From JAZLIT01 sp045617525 (GTDB lineage Bacteria; Bacillota; Bacilli; Bacillales_A; Planococcaceae), in contig JAZLIT010000221.1 in NCBI GenBank assembly GCA_045617525.1, positions 1-46,686 on the forward strand: a DNA stretch of 46,686 nt. Direction: 5' to 3'. The position numbers and the translations under genes are program-made. Each line of letters starts with the position of its first letter. Within the stretch, counting starts at the first letter, position 1. Shown piece after piece: positions 16,013 through 24,987 of the stretch. The notes beneath the pieces were generated by a model, which did no database searches, was not told the origin of the DNA, and saw only the letters and a program-made list of their open reading frames with translations.

Positions 16013-18163
16013 ATGACAACGCTATTAAAAGGGGAGTTTCGTGTAAAGTTAGCTGAGACGATGAAACGCCTTGGTGAAAATACAAGTAAATGTTTTTTAC
16101 TTGTAGATGCGACAGATATGAATTATCCAATTTTTTATTGTAATGATGCGTATTGTGACTTAATTGGCTATTCGATGAAAGAGCTAATTGGACTTCCTGT
16201 AATTTCGTTGTTTAAAAATACGCCAGAACCTAAGCTGAAGGAAATGGAAGAAAATATAATAACCGGGAAGATGGCGCAACTTGAAATATCACATCATCGA
16301 AATGGGAATTATGAATTTCAAGCGTTGATCGAATGCTTCCCACTGCAAAATGAAGAACAACAAAATGAGTATATAGTGTTAATGGTTTCTGAAATAACGC
16401 ATAAAAAAATTGCGCAGTTAAGCAATGAATTAGAACGACGAATGTTTCATGCAATTGAAAAGGAGAAAACACTTTTCGAAAAACTGACATTATCGTGTGA
16501 GTATATAGATCTAGCATTTAGCCCAGATGCATTTTCAACAATTGTAATGAAGGTAGAGAGTGAATTTTTTATTACTTCTGCTGTGCCTTTTGAAGGTTCC
16601 TATACGCATTTGATTCCTAAGGGGATGGCACGTAATTATTATTCATTGCTTATGAAGCTTGATGATAGCAAAGTATATATGCGTCATAAAGGCTATGCGT
16701 TATCTACGATTCATCAGCAGTTCGCACATGAAAATGGTCTTAACAGCTGTTGGCAAATACCGATTCCGAATCATACAGGTGAAATCATAGGGCTTATTAC
16801 GATTTTCTATAATGTGCAAAGGCATCAAACTGAGTTTTATACCCGCCTTATCACTAAGGTAATTAACCTTCTTTCGCTAGCTTATACATATGAGACGAAG
16901 CAACAAGAAGTTTACCAACTTGCCTATACAGATAGTTACACGGGTTTTTCGAATCGTCATGATTTTTTCCGGAATATTAAAGACGAAATAGATGGAACCA
17001 TTTTAATTATTGAACCAAGTGAATATTCGAAAATGGTTGAATTATTTGGTCATGAAGTTGGAGAAGAAATTTTGCTTCAACTGGGTAAGCGAATTGAAAA
17101 GGCGTGGTGTATGAATCGAGTTGCCCGTTTTACTAGTTCGACGCTAGCGGTATTTATAGATTCATCATCTCAAATAACGGAGAACCTGTCGGAAGAACTA
17201 GAGTTATTAACAAAAGAAACCTTCCCATTGTTTGGCAATAATATTTATATTATGTTAAAAGTAGGCGTCGCTTCTGTAAATGCAGAAATAAAAGCTGAAA
17301 AGGCTTCACGCTATGCAGATAGTGCTCTGTCTGTAGCGAAGCTAAAAAGTGGTATACAAATTGAATACTATAATGAAAAAATAAAAGCTTACTTAAAAAA
17401 AGAACTACGTATTCTATATGAGCTAGTAGATGCAATTAAAAACAAGGAATTTCAAGCATATGTACAACCTAAAATTGAATTATATCGAGGCCGGATTTAC
17501 AGTGTGGAAGCGTTAGCACGGTGGTTTTCGCCGAAATTAGGTTTTGTTTCGCCGGGGGATTTTATTCCAATCGCAGAACGAGCGGGACTGATTCGTGAAA
17601 TTGATTTGCAAATTATCGATCAAATACTAAGTTGGATGCAACAACGTCATTATAAAGGGGAAAATAATGTTCCAGTAGCAGTAAATATTTCACCAGAGCA
17701 TTTCTATCGCCAAGATTTTATTGATACTTTAGTGAGATTAGTTCAAAAATATTATATTGATCCGAAATACATCATTATAGAAATTACAGAAAATATAAGT
17801 CTAGTAGATACTGAATTTGCCCAAAAAATAATTAATCAATTACGTTTAAAGGGCTTCCAAACGAGTGTAGATGATTTTGGGATTGGCTATTCATCACTTA
17901 GCTATTTGCAAAAGTTAAATTTCTCTGAGTTGAAAATTGATCAAAGCTTTACGGCGAAAATTAATGAAGCAGGAACATTTGCGATTGTACGTTCAATTCT
18001 CCAAATTGCGCATCATTTAGAAATGGTTACAGTAGCTGAAGGTGTTGAAACAGAGGAACAAGTAAAGCTACTGAAAGAAATCGGTTGTACGATTGGACAA
18101 GGTTACTATTTTTACCGCCCGATGTCATTACAACAATTAGAGGAAGAAAATGTTTTAAAATGA
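16013..18163 (+). CDS. PAS - degenerate GGDEF - EAL protein, probable cyclic-di-GMP phosphodiesterase
   Basis: A 716-residue cytoplasmic sensor. Residues about 15-130 look like a PAS domain (IFYCNDAYCDLIGYSMKELIG), and about 150-290 like a GAF-type segment. Residues about 305-450 have the fold of a GGDEF domain, but the signature is RFTSSTLAVFI where RxGGDEFxxL is expected, so cyclase activity should be lost. The EAL domain (about 460-710) looks catalytically complete: VEALARW (about 499), VNISPEHF, IEITENIS, DDFGIGYSSLSYL (about 619), KIDQSF, AEGVET and QGYYFYRP. The start is ATG 16013, six bases after AGGAGG; ATG 15992 lacks such a site. It is not in an evident operon. Confidence 0.9.
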   Translation: MTTLLKGEFRVKLAETMKRLGENTSKCFLLVDATDMNYPIFYCNDAYCDLIGYSMKELIGLPVISLFKNTPEPKLKEMEENIITGKMAQLEISHHRNGNYEFQALIECFPLQNEEQQNEYIVLMVSEITHKKIAQLSNELERRMFHAIEKEKTLFEKLTLSCEYIDLAFSPDAFSTIVMKVESEFFITSAVPFEGSYTHLIPKGMARNYYSLLMKLDDSKVYMRHKGYALSTIHQQFAHENGLNSCWQIPIPNHTGEIIGLITIFYNVQRHQTEFYTRLITKVINLLSLAYTYETKQQEVYQLAYTDSYTGFSNRHDFFRNIKDEIDGTILIIEPSEYSKMVELFGHEVGEEILLQLGKRIEKAWCMNRVARFTSSTLAVFIDSSSQITENLSEELELLTKETFPLFGNNIYIMLKVGVASVNAEIKAEKASRYADSALSVAKLKSGIQIEYYNEKIKAYLKKELRILYELVDAIKNKEFQAYVQPKIELYRGRIYSVEALARWFSPKLGFVSPGDFIPIAERAGLIREIDLQIIDQILSWMQQRHYKGENNVPVAVNISPEHFYRQDFIDTLVRLVQKYYIDPKYIIIEITENISLVDTEFAQKIINQLRLKGFQTSVDDFGIGYSSLSYLQKLNFSELKIDQSFTAKINEAGTFAIVRSILQIAHHLEMVTVAEGVETEEQVKLLKEIGCTIGQGYYFYRPMSLQQLEEENVLK

Positions 18164-18235
18164 GTTTATTAAATTATTAGGGTAATATGAACTAGAATAT
18201 TGCGTAAAAGGCCATAAAGTAGTTGTACTTAAATG

Positions 18236-18264
18236 TGTTGATATATTAAATAATCTGTTATACT
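18236..18264 (+). promoter_or_regulatory. upp promoter (extended -10)
   Basis: TGTTATACT is an extended -10 (TATACT at 18259-18264 with the upstream TG at 18256-18257). A partial -35 TGTTGA (18236-18241) lies 17 bases before. It precedes the upp start by about 35 bases. Confidence 0.6.
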
Positions 18265-18298
18265 AGTTTAGATTAAAAACCGTTAGGAGATGTCTATA

Positions 18299-18928
18299 GT
18301 GAGCAAAGTATACGTATTTGATCATCCTTTAATTCAACACAAATTAACTTATATCCGTGATAAACGCACAGGTACAAAAGAATTCCGTGAGCTAGTCGAC
18401 GAGGTTGCAACATTAATGGCGTTCGAAATCACACGCGATTTACCTCTTGAAGAGATTGAAATTGAAACACCAGTAACGACTTCTAAAACAAAAGTTCTTT
18501 CTGGTAAAAAAATTGCAATCGTTCCAATTTTACGCGCAGGTATCGGTATGGTAGACGGCGTATTAAAGCTAATCCCAGCTGCAAAAGTTGGACATATTGG
18601 CCTATACCGCGATCCAGAAACGTTAATGCCAGTTGAATATTATGCAAAACTTCCAGCCGATGTTGAGGAGCGCGATTTCATCATCGTAGATCCGATGCTA
18701 GCTACTGGTGGATCAGCTGTTGTAGCGATCAACTCACTAAAAAGCCGTGGTGCAAAAAGCATTAAATTTATGTGCTTAATTGCAGCTCCAGAAGGCGTAG
18801 AAGAGATTCAAAAACTACACCCAGATGTAGACATTTACATCGCAGCTCTTGATGAAAAACTAGATGACCACGGTTATATCGTTCCAGGTTTAGGAGACGC
18901 GGGAGACCGTTTATTCGGAACTAAATAA
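18299..18928 (+). CDS. upp: Uracil phosphoribosyltransferase
   Basis: Upp salvages uracil with PRPP to give UMP. The 209-residue product is nearly collinear with B. subtilis Upp: KVYVFDHPLIQHKLTYIRDK at the N-terminus, VPILRAGIGMVDG, the PRPP-binding loop DPMLATGGSA (about 130-139) and PGLGDAGDRLFGTK at the end. The start is GTG 18299, nine bases after GGAG. ATG 18290 overlaps the ribosome-binding site and would add three residues absent from homologues. It is flanked by its own promoter and terminator, so it is probably monocistronic. Confidence 0.97.
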   Translation: MSKVYVFDHPLIQHKLTYIRDKRTGTKEFRELVDEVATLMAFEITRDLPLEEIEIETPVTTSKTKVLSGKKIAIVPILRAGIGMVDGVLKLIPAAKVGHIGLYRDPETLMPVEYYAKLPADVEERDFIIVDPMLATGGSAVVAINSLKSRGAKSIKFMCLIAAPEGVEEIQKLHPDVDIYIAALDEKLDDHGYIVPGLGDAGDRLFGTK

Positions 18929-18939
18929 TAATAATCAAC

Positions 18940-18969
18940 GTCCGTTTAATGTAAATTAAACGGACTTTT
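18940..18969 (+). terminator. upp terminator
   Basis: GTCCGTTTAA (18940-18949) pairs perfectly with TTAAACGGAC (18956-18965), then TTTT. Confidence 0.85.
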
Positions 18970-19048
18970 ACCTATGTCCGAAAATATACAGCGCGGGGAT
19001 ACCGTTGCTTTAATTTACTTAAATACAAACGTAGCAGGAGGAATTACG

Positions 19049-20161
19049 ATGAAAAAACATAAAGTTATGACGATCTTCGGAACGCGACCAGAAGCAATTA
19101 AAATGGCGCCGCTAGTTCTTGAATTACAAAAATATCCGGAGCAAATTGAATCGATTGTAACGGTTACTGCACAGCATCGTCAAATGTTAGACCAGGTACT
19201 TGAAACATTCCAAATTACACCGGATTTTGATCTAAATATTATGAAGGATCGTCAAACGCTTGTAGATGTAGCGACAAATGCATTACAAGGCTTAGATAAA
19301 GTGATGAAGGAAGCGCAGCCTGATATCGTTTTAGTGCACGGTGATACAGCGACGACATTTGTCGGGAGCTTAGCAGCATTTTACAATCAAATCGCGATTG
19401 GTCACGTTGAGGCTGGTCTTCGTACGGGTCAAAAATATTCGCCTTATCCAGAGGAAATGAATCGCCAACTAACAGGTGTAATGGCCGATCTTCACTTTTC
19501 GCCAACTGAAGTTTCAAAGGCGAATCTATTACGTGAAAATAAGCCTGAGGAAGCAATTTATGTGACGGGTAATACAGCAATCGACGCATTAAAAACAACG
19601 GTTACAGAAACGTATTCACATCCTGTACTAGAGCGAATTGGCGGCGACCGTCTAATCTTATTAACGGCACATCGTCGTGAAAACCTTGGCGAGCCAATGC
19701 GTAACATGTTCCGTGCGATTACACGACTACTAGCTGAGCATGATGATGTACAGGTAATTTACCCAGTGCATATGAATCCGGCAGTACGTGAAGTGGCCAA
19801 TGAAGTACTTGGGGACAACCCTCGCGTACATTTAATCGAGCCTTTAGAAGTGTTTGATTTCCATAACTTTGCAGCGCGTTCATTTATGATTTTAACGGAT
19901 TCAGGTGGTGTACAAGAAGAAGCGCCATCTTTAGGCAAACCGGTACTTGTTCTACGTGATACTACGGAGCGTCCTGAGGGAATTGCTGCGGGTACACTTA
20001 AGCTTGCGGGGACGGATGAAGAAACAATTTATTCAATGGCAAAAGAGTTGCTTGTAGATGAAGATGCATATCAAGCTATGTCAAAAGCATCGAATCCATA
20101 TGGTGACGGATTCGCATCGGCACGAATTGTAGAAGCTTTACTAAAATTTTTAAATAAATAA
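19049..20161 (+). CDS. mnaA: UDP-N-acetylglucosamine 2-epimerase (non-hydrolysing)
   Basis: The enzyme interconverts UDP-GlcNAc and UDP-ManNAc; ManNAc is a linkage sugar for teichoic acids and secondary cell-wall polymers. The 370-residue protein shows MTIFGTRPEAIKMAPL, TAQHRQMLDQVLE, VHGDTATTFVGSLAAFY, the family block GHVEAGLRTG followed by YSPYPEEMNRQ, LTAHRRENLGEP, and the UDP-binding DSGGVQEEAPSLGKP. The start is ATG 19049, preceded by AGGAGG at seven bases. The longer in-frame start at 18974 overlaps the upp terminator. It may work with csaB at the right edge in making the S-layer-binding polymer; that link is inferred. Confidence 0.94.
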   Translation: MKKHKVMTIFGTRPEAIKMAPLVLELQKYPEQIESIVTVTAQHRQMLDQVLETFQITPDFDLNIMKDRQTLVDVATNALQGLDKVMKEAQPDIVLVHGDTATTFVGSLAAFYNQIAIGHVEAGLRTGQKYSPYPEEMNRQLTGVMADLHFSPTEVSKANLLRENKPEEAIYVTGNTAIDALKTTVTETYSHPVLERIGGDRLILLTAHRRENLGEPMRNMFRAITRLLAEHDDVQVIYPVHMNPAVREVANEVLGDNPRVHLIEPLEVFDFHNFAARSFMILTDSGGVQEEAPSLGKPVLVLRDTTERPEGIAAGTLKLAGTDEETIYSMAKELLVDEDAYQAMSKASNPYGDGFASARIVEALLKFLNK

Positions 20162-20708
20162 TATAAATTTCAACGTTAGGAAGTAAAATTTACGGAAATG
20201 AGTTTTAAATTGCAAAAAAAAGTTTTTTCCAATAAAAAATAGTTGAAAAATAGTAGGATTACAAGATAAAAGGATGAAATAGCGAAAAAAAGGTTGAACG
20301 AAAAAAAAGTTTTCCTATTTTTTGTCTATGCATACACAAATTTGTCAACAATTTGACAAAGGTCTAGTATATGTGAACTTTTTCACCTTTCCCAATTGAC
20401 ATCATTTTTGCCCTATTGTATGCTTACAAAGGGTAAGAATGATAAGGGTTTCTTATTGTCTAAACACGTTGAAACACTTGTTATATCAAGTTTCTACTAG
20501 ATTGGCAGTTGAAACAATTATTGTCAATTTGCAACGTTTTTACGCGTCTGGAATGTAAGTCCATAGCAATGGTTAGCTTGAAACGTTGATAGGGCTTAGC
20601 TTTGTCACGTCTAGAGATAATCTGCTAGTAGTGCATTCACTACGATTTGCTTCCACTCAATCGTTCGCTTTTTAGTCTTATTCGAAAACTATTCAGGAGA
20701 TAATGCCA
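20162..20708 (+). promoter_or_regulatory. ATP-synthase operon promoter and long leader
   Basis: This 547-base gap holds no gene. A near-ideal sigma-A promoter has TTGACA (20396-20401), 17 bases, and TATGCT (20419-20424). Transcription from about 20431 gives a leader of about 280 bases. The leader contains a hairpin at 20471-20494 (GAAACACTTG/CAAGTTTC) and another at 20628-20643 (GTAGTG-CATT-CACTAC). The upstream part (20210-20345) is A-rich with several A7-A8 runs, perhaps an UP-like or bent region. No clear terminator for mnaA is seen. Confidence 0.75.
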
Positions 20709-21071
20709 ATGCTAGATTTGCATCACATTTTTGCCATGCAAAAGAAAGCGTTATTTTTTTTGCTTGCGCTTTGCGTTATTGGCTGGGGTTTTACACCATA
20801 TGGCACAATCTTCGCAGGAATCGCATTAGGTGCGTTCTTTGGTACTTATAACTTTTGGATTTTAGTTCGACGAATGGAGAAATTTGATCGAGCGATGAGT
20901 GAAGGGACGAAAGCACCATCAATTGGGACAGTCCTGCGATTTGGATCAGGTGTTGCAGCAGTCGCTTGTGCAATTTCGTTGCCACAATATTTTCATTTAA
21001 TAAGCACAGTCATTGGGCTAATGCTACCGTATATTTTCATCGTTATCGATGGAATCGTACGGAAAAAGTAA
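20709..21071 (+). CDS. atpI: ATP synthase protein I
   Basis: A 120-residue membrane protein with four predicted helices (for example ALFFLLALCVIGWGFTPYGT and AGIALGAFFGTYNFWILV). In the Bacillus atp operon, AtpI is the first gene and assists c-ring assembly and possibly Mg2+ handling. The start is taken at ATG 20709, nine bases after AGGAG. ATG 20703 is also in frame but only three bases from it. The gene is weakly conserved in sequence and is identified mainly by its size, topology and position directly before atpB. Confidence 0.85.
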   Translation: MLDLHHIFAMQKKALFFLLALCVIGWGFTPYGTIFAGIALGAFFGTYNFWILVRRMEKFDRAMSEGTKAPSIGTVLRFGSGVAAVACAISLPQYFHLISTVIGLMLPYIFIVIDGIVRKK

Positions 21072-21110
21072 TACCATTAAAGTGCATTGGAAAGAGAGGT
21101 GAATGCAAAA

Positions 21111-21836
21111 ATGGATCATACAGCTCCAGAGTATACGTTGGAATTAGGCTTCCTGTCTTTAACTTTCAACTTGTCTACTGTGTTAATGCTGTTAATCTCT
21201 GCTGCTATCGTATTTTTAATCGCTTTTATTGCTACTCGCAAATTAGCGCTTAAGCCGACTGGTATGCAAAACTTTATGGAATGGATTATGGATTTCGTAA
21301 AAGGGATTATCAACAGTAACATGGATTGGAAAACAGGTGGTCGCTTCCACGTACTAGGTATTACACTTATTATGTTCGTGGCAGTATCAAACTTAATCGG
21401 TTTACCACTAGGTGGGATGGCCTTTTACGGCGATCTTTGGTGGAAATCACCGACTGCCGATCCAACAGTAACACTGACGTTAGCTTCAATGGTTATTGTT
21501 TTAACACACTATTATGGTGTGAAAATGCAAGGAACTGGTGGATACACGAAAACGTTCTTCCAGCCAATGTCATTTATGTTCCCATTAAAGATTATTGAGG
21601 AGTTCGCAAATACGTTAACTCTTGGACTACGTCTTTACGGTAACATCTATGCCGGCGAGATTTTATTAACGCTTATAGCGGGTGTCGCAGGTACAGGTAT
21701 ACTAGGCTTCGCAGGAATGGTTATTCCTGGTATAGCGTGGGTAGGATTCTCAATTTTCATCGGGTTTATCCAAGCTTTCATTTTCGTTATGTTAACAATG
21801 GTTTACATGTCTCACAAAGTGAGCGCAGACCATTAA
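21111..21836 (+). CDS. atpB: ATP synthase F0 subunit a
   Basis: Subunit a forms the two proton half-channels against the c-ring. The 241 residues contain five to six membrane helices. The essential arginine is in ANTLTLGLRLYGNIYAGEILL, and the family features ELWWKSPTADP-like (DLWWKSPTADPTVTLTLA), YYGVKMQGTGGY and the C-terminal IQAFIFVMLTMVYMSHKV are present. The start is ATG 21111, nine bases after AGAGAGGTGA; a TTG/GTG-type extension upstream has no support. Confidence 0.97.
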   Translation: MDHTAPEYTLELGFLSLTFNLSTVLMLLISAAIVFLIAFIATRKLALKPTGMQNFMEWIMDFVKGIINSNMDWKTGGRFHVLGITLIMFVAVSNLIGLPLGGMAFYGDLWWKSPTADPTVTLTLASMVIVLTHYYGVKMQGTGGYTKTFFQPMSFMFPLKIIEEFANTLTLGLRLYGNIYAGEILLTLIAGVAGTGILGFAGMVIPGIAWVGFSIFIGFIQAFIFVMLTMVYMSHKVSADH

Positions 21837-21914
21837 TTTATAAATTCCTGCATTATAAAGTAATGCGGTAATTTGAACAAAAAAAACACATACAATCCAA
21901 GGAGGATATTAATT

Positions 21915-22139
21915 ATGACAGGTTCAATTGGTTTATTAGCAGCAGCAATCGCTATCGGTTTAGGTGCACTAGGTGCAGGTATTGGTAACGGTCTTATCGT
22001 TTCAAAAACAGTAGAAGGTATCGCTCGTCAACCAGAATTACGTGGCGCTTTACAAACTACAATGTTCATCGGGGTTGCATTAGTTGAAGCATTACCGATC
22101 ATCGCAGTAGTAGTAGCATTCATCGTAATGGGTCAATAA
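21915..22139 (+). CDS. atpE: ATP synthase F0 subunit c
   Basis: The proteolipid forms the rotating ring. It has 74 residues in two helices: IGLLAAAIAIGLGALGAGIGNG with the glycine-rich ring-packing motif, the polar loop ARQPELR, and the second helix with the proton-carrying Glu58 (FIGVALVEALPIIAVVVAF). The ion-site residues are those of an H+-type ring rather than a Na+-type one. The start is ATG 21915 with AAGGAGG eight to nine bases ahead, the best ribosome-binding site in the operon, which fits the need for many copies. A hairpin follows at 22158. Confidence 0.97.
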   Translation: MTGSIGLLAAAIAIGLGALGAGIGNGLIVSKTVEGIARQPELRGALQTTMFIGVALVEALPIIAVVVAFIVMGQ

Positions 22140-22157
22140 TAGTTACGATGGAATAGG

Positions 22158-22190
22158 TGGCGAAGAAAGTTCCACTAGGAGTCTTCGCCA
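22158..22190 (+). other. Intercistronic hairpin between atpE and atpF
   Basis: TGGCGAAGA (22158-22166) pairs with TCTTCGCCA (22182-22190) across a 15-base loop, with no T-run after it. It lies in an unusually long 160-base gap right after the c-subunit gene, where an RNA-stabilising or processing stem would favour high atpE output. Confidence 0.6.
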
Positions 22191-22299
22191 TTCATTTTGT
22201 AGTTTACAACTTTCCGCATTAAGTGGAACGAAGCTTGAATATTAAGTAATAACCATTATAGATTTAGAATTTAATGCTCTTGAAGGGAGTGAAACAATC

Positions 22300-22821
22300 G
22301 TGTTTTTAGATTATCTAGTACTAGGTGCTGGTGCTGAATTTTTCAACGGTGGTGACGTAATTGCTACTGTAGCAATTTTCGCCATCTTAATGTTCCTTCT
22401 TAAGAAGTTTGCTTGGGGTCCTTTAATGGGCGTCATGCAAGAGCGTGAAGAGTTAGTTGCGAAAGACATCGATGCTGCTGAAAAAGCACGCAAGGAGTCA
22501 CACGCACTACTTGAAGAGCAAAAAGCACTTCTTAAAGAAGCTCGCACAGAAGCTCAAACGATTATTGAGGGTGCTAAAAAGCAAGGCGATGCTACTCGTG
22601 AAGAAATTATCGAGACAGCTCGTGCGGAAGCAAACCGTCTTAAAGAATCGGCTGTTCGTGATATCGAAGCTGAAAAAGAAAAAGCTATCGCTGCTGTTCG
22701 TGAAGAAGTGGTTTCACTATCAGTACTTGCTGCGTCTAAAGTTCTTGGTAAAGAAATTTCTGAGGCTGACAACAGTGAGTTAATTAAACAAACGATTGCG
22801 AAGGCAGGCGAAGCGAAATGA
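22300..22821 (+). CDS. atpF: ATP synthase F0 subunit b
   Basis: Subunit b is the peripheral stator. The 173 residues have one N-terminal membrane helix (GGDVIATVAIFAILMFLLKKFAWGPL, about 17-42) and then a long charged coiled coil rich in Ala, Glu and Lys that ends near residue 140. The start is GTG 22300 after AAGGGAGTGA. Its TGA overlaps the atpH ATG by four bases (ATGA), so atpH is translationally coupled. Confidence 0.96.
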   Translation: MFLDYLVLGAGAEFFNGGDVIATVAIFAILMFLLKKFAWGPLMGVMQEREELVAKDIDAAEKARKESHALLEEQKALLKEARTEAQTIIEGAKKQGDATREEIIETARAEANRLKESAVRDIEAEKEKAIAAVREEVVSLSVLAASKVLGKEISEADNSELIKQTIAKAGEAK

Positions 22822-23354
22822 TCGAATCGACTGTAGCAAAACGTTACGCTAACGCTTTATTTGAGTTAGCAAGCGCGCAACAAAAACTATCTGAAGTTGG
22901 ATCAGATTTAAATGAAGTCGTTGCAGCATTTACTTCTAACGAAGAGTTAATGTCTGTATTAAACGCTCCTAAAATTCCAACAGCTCGTAAAAAAACAATC
23001 GTTGCAGAAATCTTTGCAGGCGCACAACCAGCAGTAATTAATACGCTTCAATTATTAATTGATAAAAAGCGTCTTACTGAATTTGCCGGTGTAGCTACTG
23101 CCTTCCAAGCACTTGCTGCTGATGCACAAGGCTATGCGGAAGCAACAGTTTACTCAACACGCGAATTAACAGCAGGGGAGCGCGAAGAAATTTCTTCAGC
23201 TTTCGGCGGATTAGTTGGCAAATCTAAATTAAACATCCAGAACGTAATTGACCCATCATTACTTGGTGGCGTACGTGTTCAAATCGGCAATCACATCTAT
23301 GACAGCACAATAGCTTCTAAGCTAGCTGGACTTAAACGTGTATTAGTTGGTTAA
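22818..23354 (+). CDS. atpH: ATP synthase F1 subunit delta
   Basis: Delta links the b dimer to the top of the alpha/beta hexamer. The 178-residue product begins with TVAKRYANALFELA (the conserved N-terminal helix), has FTSNEELMSVLNAPKIPTARK, and ends with DPSLLGGVRVQIGNHIYDSTIASKLAGLKR, the OSCP/delta signature. It overlaps atpF by four bases. Confidence 0.97.
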   Translation: MIESTVAKRYANALFELASAQQKLSEVGSDLNEVVAAFTSNEELMSVLNAPKIPTARKKTIVAEIFAGAQPAVINTLQLLIDKKRLTEFAGVATAFQALAADAQGYAEATVYSTRELTAGEREEISSAFGGLVGKSKLNIQNVIDPSLLGGVRVQIGNHIYDSTIASKLAGLKRVLVG

Positions 23355-23382
23355 TCTTAAGAAATGTGAGAGGTGAATATAC

Positions 23383-24891
23383 ATGGGCATCAAAGCTGAA
23401 GAAATTAGCAATCTGATCAAACAACAGATTGAAAATTATCAGTCTGAACTACAAGTAAGCGAAGTAGGTACAGTTATCCGTATTGGTGACGGTATCGCTC
23501 TTGCTCATGGCCTCGACAACGTCATGGCTGGAGAACTTTTAGAGTTCTCTAACGGTGTTATGGGTATGGCACAAAACCTAGAAGCAGGTAACGTAGGTAT
23601 CGTTATTCTAGGACCTTACTCAGACATTAAAGAAGGCGATGAAGTTCGTCGTACAGGTCGTATTATGGAAGTACCAGTTGGTGAAGAACTAATTGGTCGT
23701 GTTGTAAACTCACTTGGTCAACCAGTTGACGGATTAGGTCCAGTGAACACAACAAAATCTCGTCCAATCGAAAGCCCAGCTTTCGGTGTAATGGCTCGTA
23801 AATCAGTTCATGAACCACTACAAACTGGTATCAAAGCGATTGACGCTCTTGTACCAATCGGTCGTGGTCAACGTGAGTTAATCATCGGTGACCGTCAAAC
23901 AGGTAAAACATCTGTTGCAATCGATGCTATCTTAAACCAAGCTGGCGAAAACATGATCTGTATCTATGTTGCTATCGGACAAAAAGAATCTACTGTACGT
24001 AACGTAGTAGAAACTTTCCGTAAAAATGGCGCATTAGAATACACAATCGTAGTTACTGCATCAGCATCTCAACCAGCTCCATTATTATACCTAGCTCCTT
24101 TTGCTGGTATCTCAATGGCGGAAGAGTTCATGCTACAAGGTAAACACGTTCTTATCGTGTATGATGATCTTTCTAAACAAGCATCAGCTTACCGTGAGCT
24201 TTCATTACTATTAAAACGTCCTCCAGGTCGTGAAGCATACCCTGGTGATGTATTCTACTTACACAGCCGCCTACTTGAGCGTGCTGCTAAGTTAAACGAA
24301 GACTATAACTGTGGTTCTATCACAGCTTTACCATTCGTTGAGACTCAAGCTGGCGATATCGCTGCTTATATCCCAACAAACGTAATCTCGATTACAGATG
24401 GTCAAATCTTCTTACAATCTGACTTATTCAACTCAGGTGTACGTCCAGCTATCAACGCTGGGTTATCAGTATCACGTGTAGGTGGATCTGCTCAAATTAA
24501 AGCAATGAAAAAAGTTGCCGGTACACTACGTCTTGACTTAGCTGCTTTCCGTGAACTTGAATCATTCGCACAATTTGGTTCAGATTTAGATTCAATTACG
24601 CTTGGTAAACTTGAGCGTGGTAAACGTACGGTTGAAGTTCTTAAACAAGACCTTAACAAGCCACTTAAAGTTGAAAAACAAGTTGCAATTCTATTTGCTC
24701 TTACAAAAGGTCATTTAGATGATATTCCAGTACAAGATATCGTTCGTTTCGAGCGTGAGTTCTTAAGCTGGTTAGACACAAACCACACAAACGTTTTAGA
24801 TCACGTTCGTACTACTAAAGAACTTGCTCCAGACGCAGAGTACGTTGCAGCTCTTACTGAGTTCAAAAAAACTTTCGCTAAATCTGAGTAA
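23383..24891 (+). CDS. atpA: ATP synthase F1 subunit alpha
   Basis: The non-catalytic nucleotide-binding subunit, 502 residues. The P-loop is GDRQTGKT (residues about 169-176). The Walker B region is LIVYDDLSKQA, and the alpha-type PAINAGLSVSRVGGSAQ follows. ALPFVETQAGDIAAYIPTNVISITDGQIFL is intact. It starts at ATG 23383 with AGAGGTGAA upstream. Codon use is strongly biased, as in highly expressed genes. Confidence 0.98.
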   Translation: MGIKAEEISNLIKQQIENYQSELQVSEVGTVIRIGDGIALAHGLDNVMAGELLEFSNGVMGMAQNLEAGNVGIVILGPYSDIKEGDEVRRTGRIMEVPVGEELIGRVVNSLGQPVDGLGPVNTTKSRPIESPAFGVMARKSVHEPLQTGIKAIDALVPIGRGQRELIIGDRQTGKTSVAIDAILNQAGENMICIYVAIGQKESTVRNVVETFRKNGALEYTIVVTASASQPAPLLYLAPFAGISMAEEFMLQGKHVLIVYDDLSKQASAYRELSLLLKRPPGREAYPGDVFYLHSRLLERAAKLNEDYNCGSITALPFVETQAGDIAAYIPTNVISITDGQIFLQSDLFNSGVRPAINAGLSVSRVGGSAQIKAMKKVAGTLRLDLAAFRELESFAQFGSDLDSITLGKLERGKRTVEVLKQDLNKPLKVEKQVAILFALTKGHLDDIPVQDIVRFEREFLSWLDTNHTNVLDHVRTTKELAPDAEYVAALTEFKKTFAKSE

Positions 24892-24911
24892 TTTTTAAAA
24901 ATGTATTCAAA

Positions 24912-24934
24912 GCCATTTACATAAAGTAGATGGC
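24912..24934 (+). other. Intercistronic hairpin between atpA and atpG
   Basis: GCCATTTAC (24912-24920) pairs with GTAGATGGC (24926-24934), one G-T pair and a five-base loop. No T-run follows, so it is not a simple terminator. Confidence 0.5.
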
Positions 24935-24987
24935 CTGAATGCACCAGCAGTAGTTCTTGACAAAAAACAAAAGGTGGTGAAATACCA

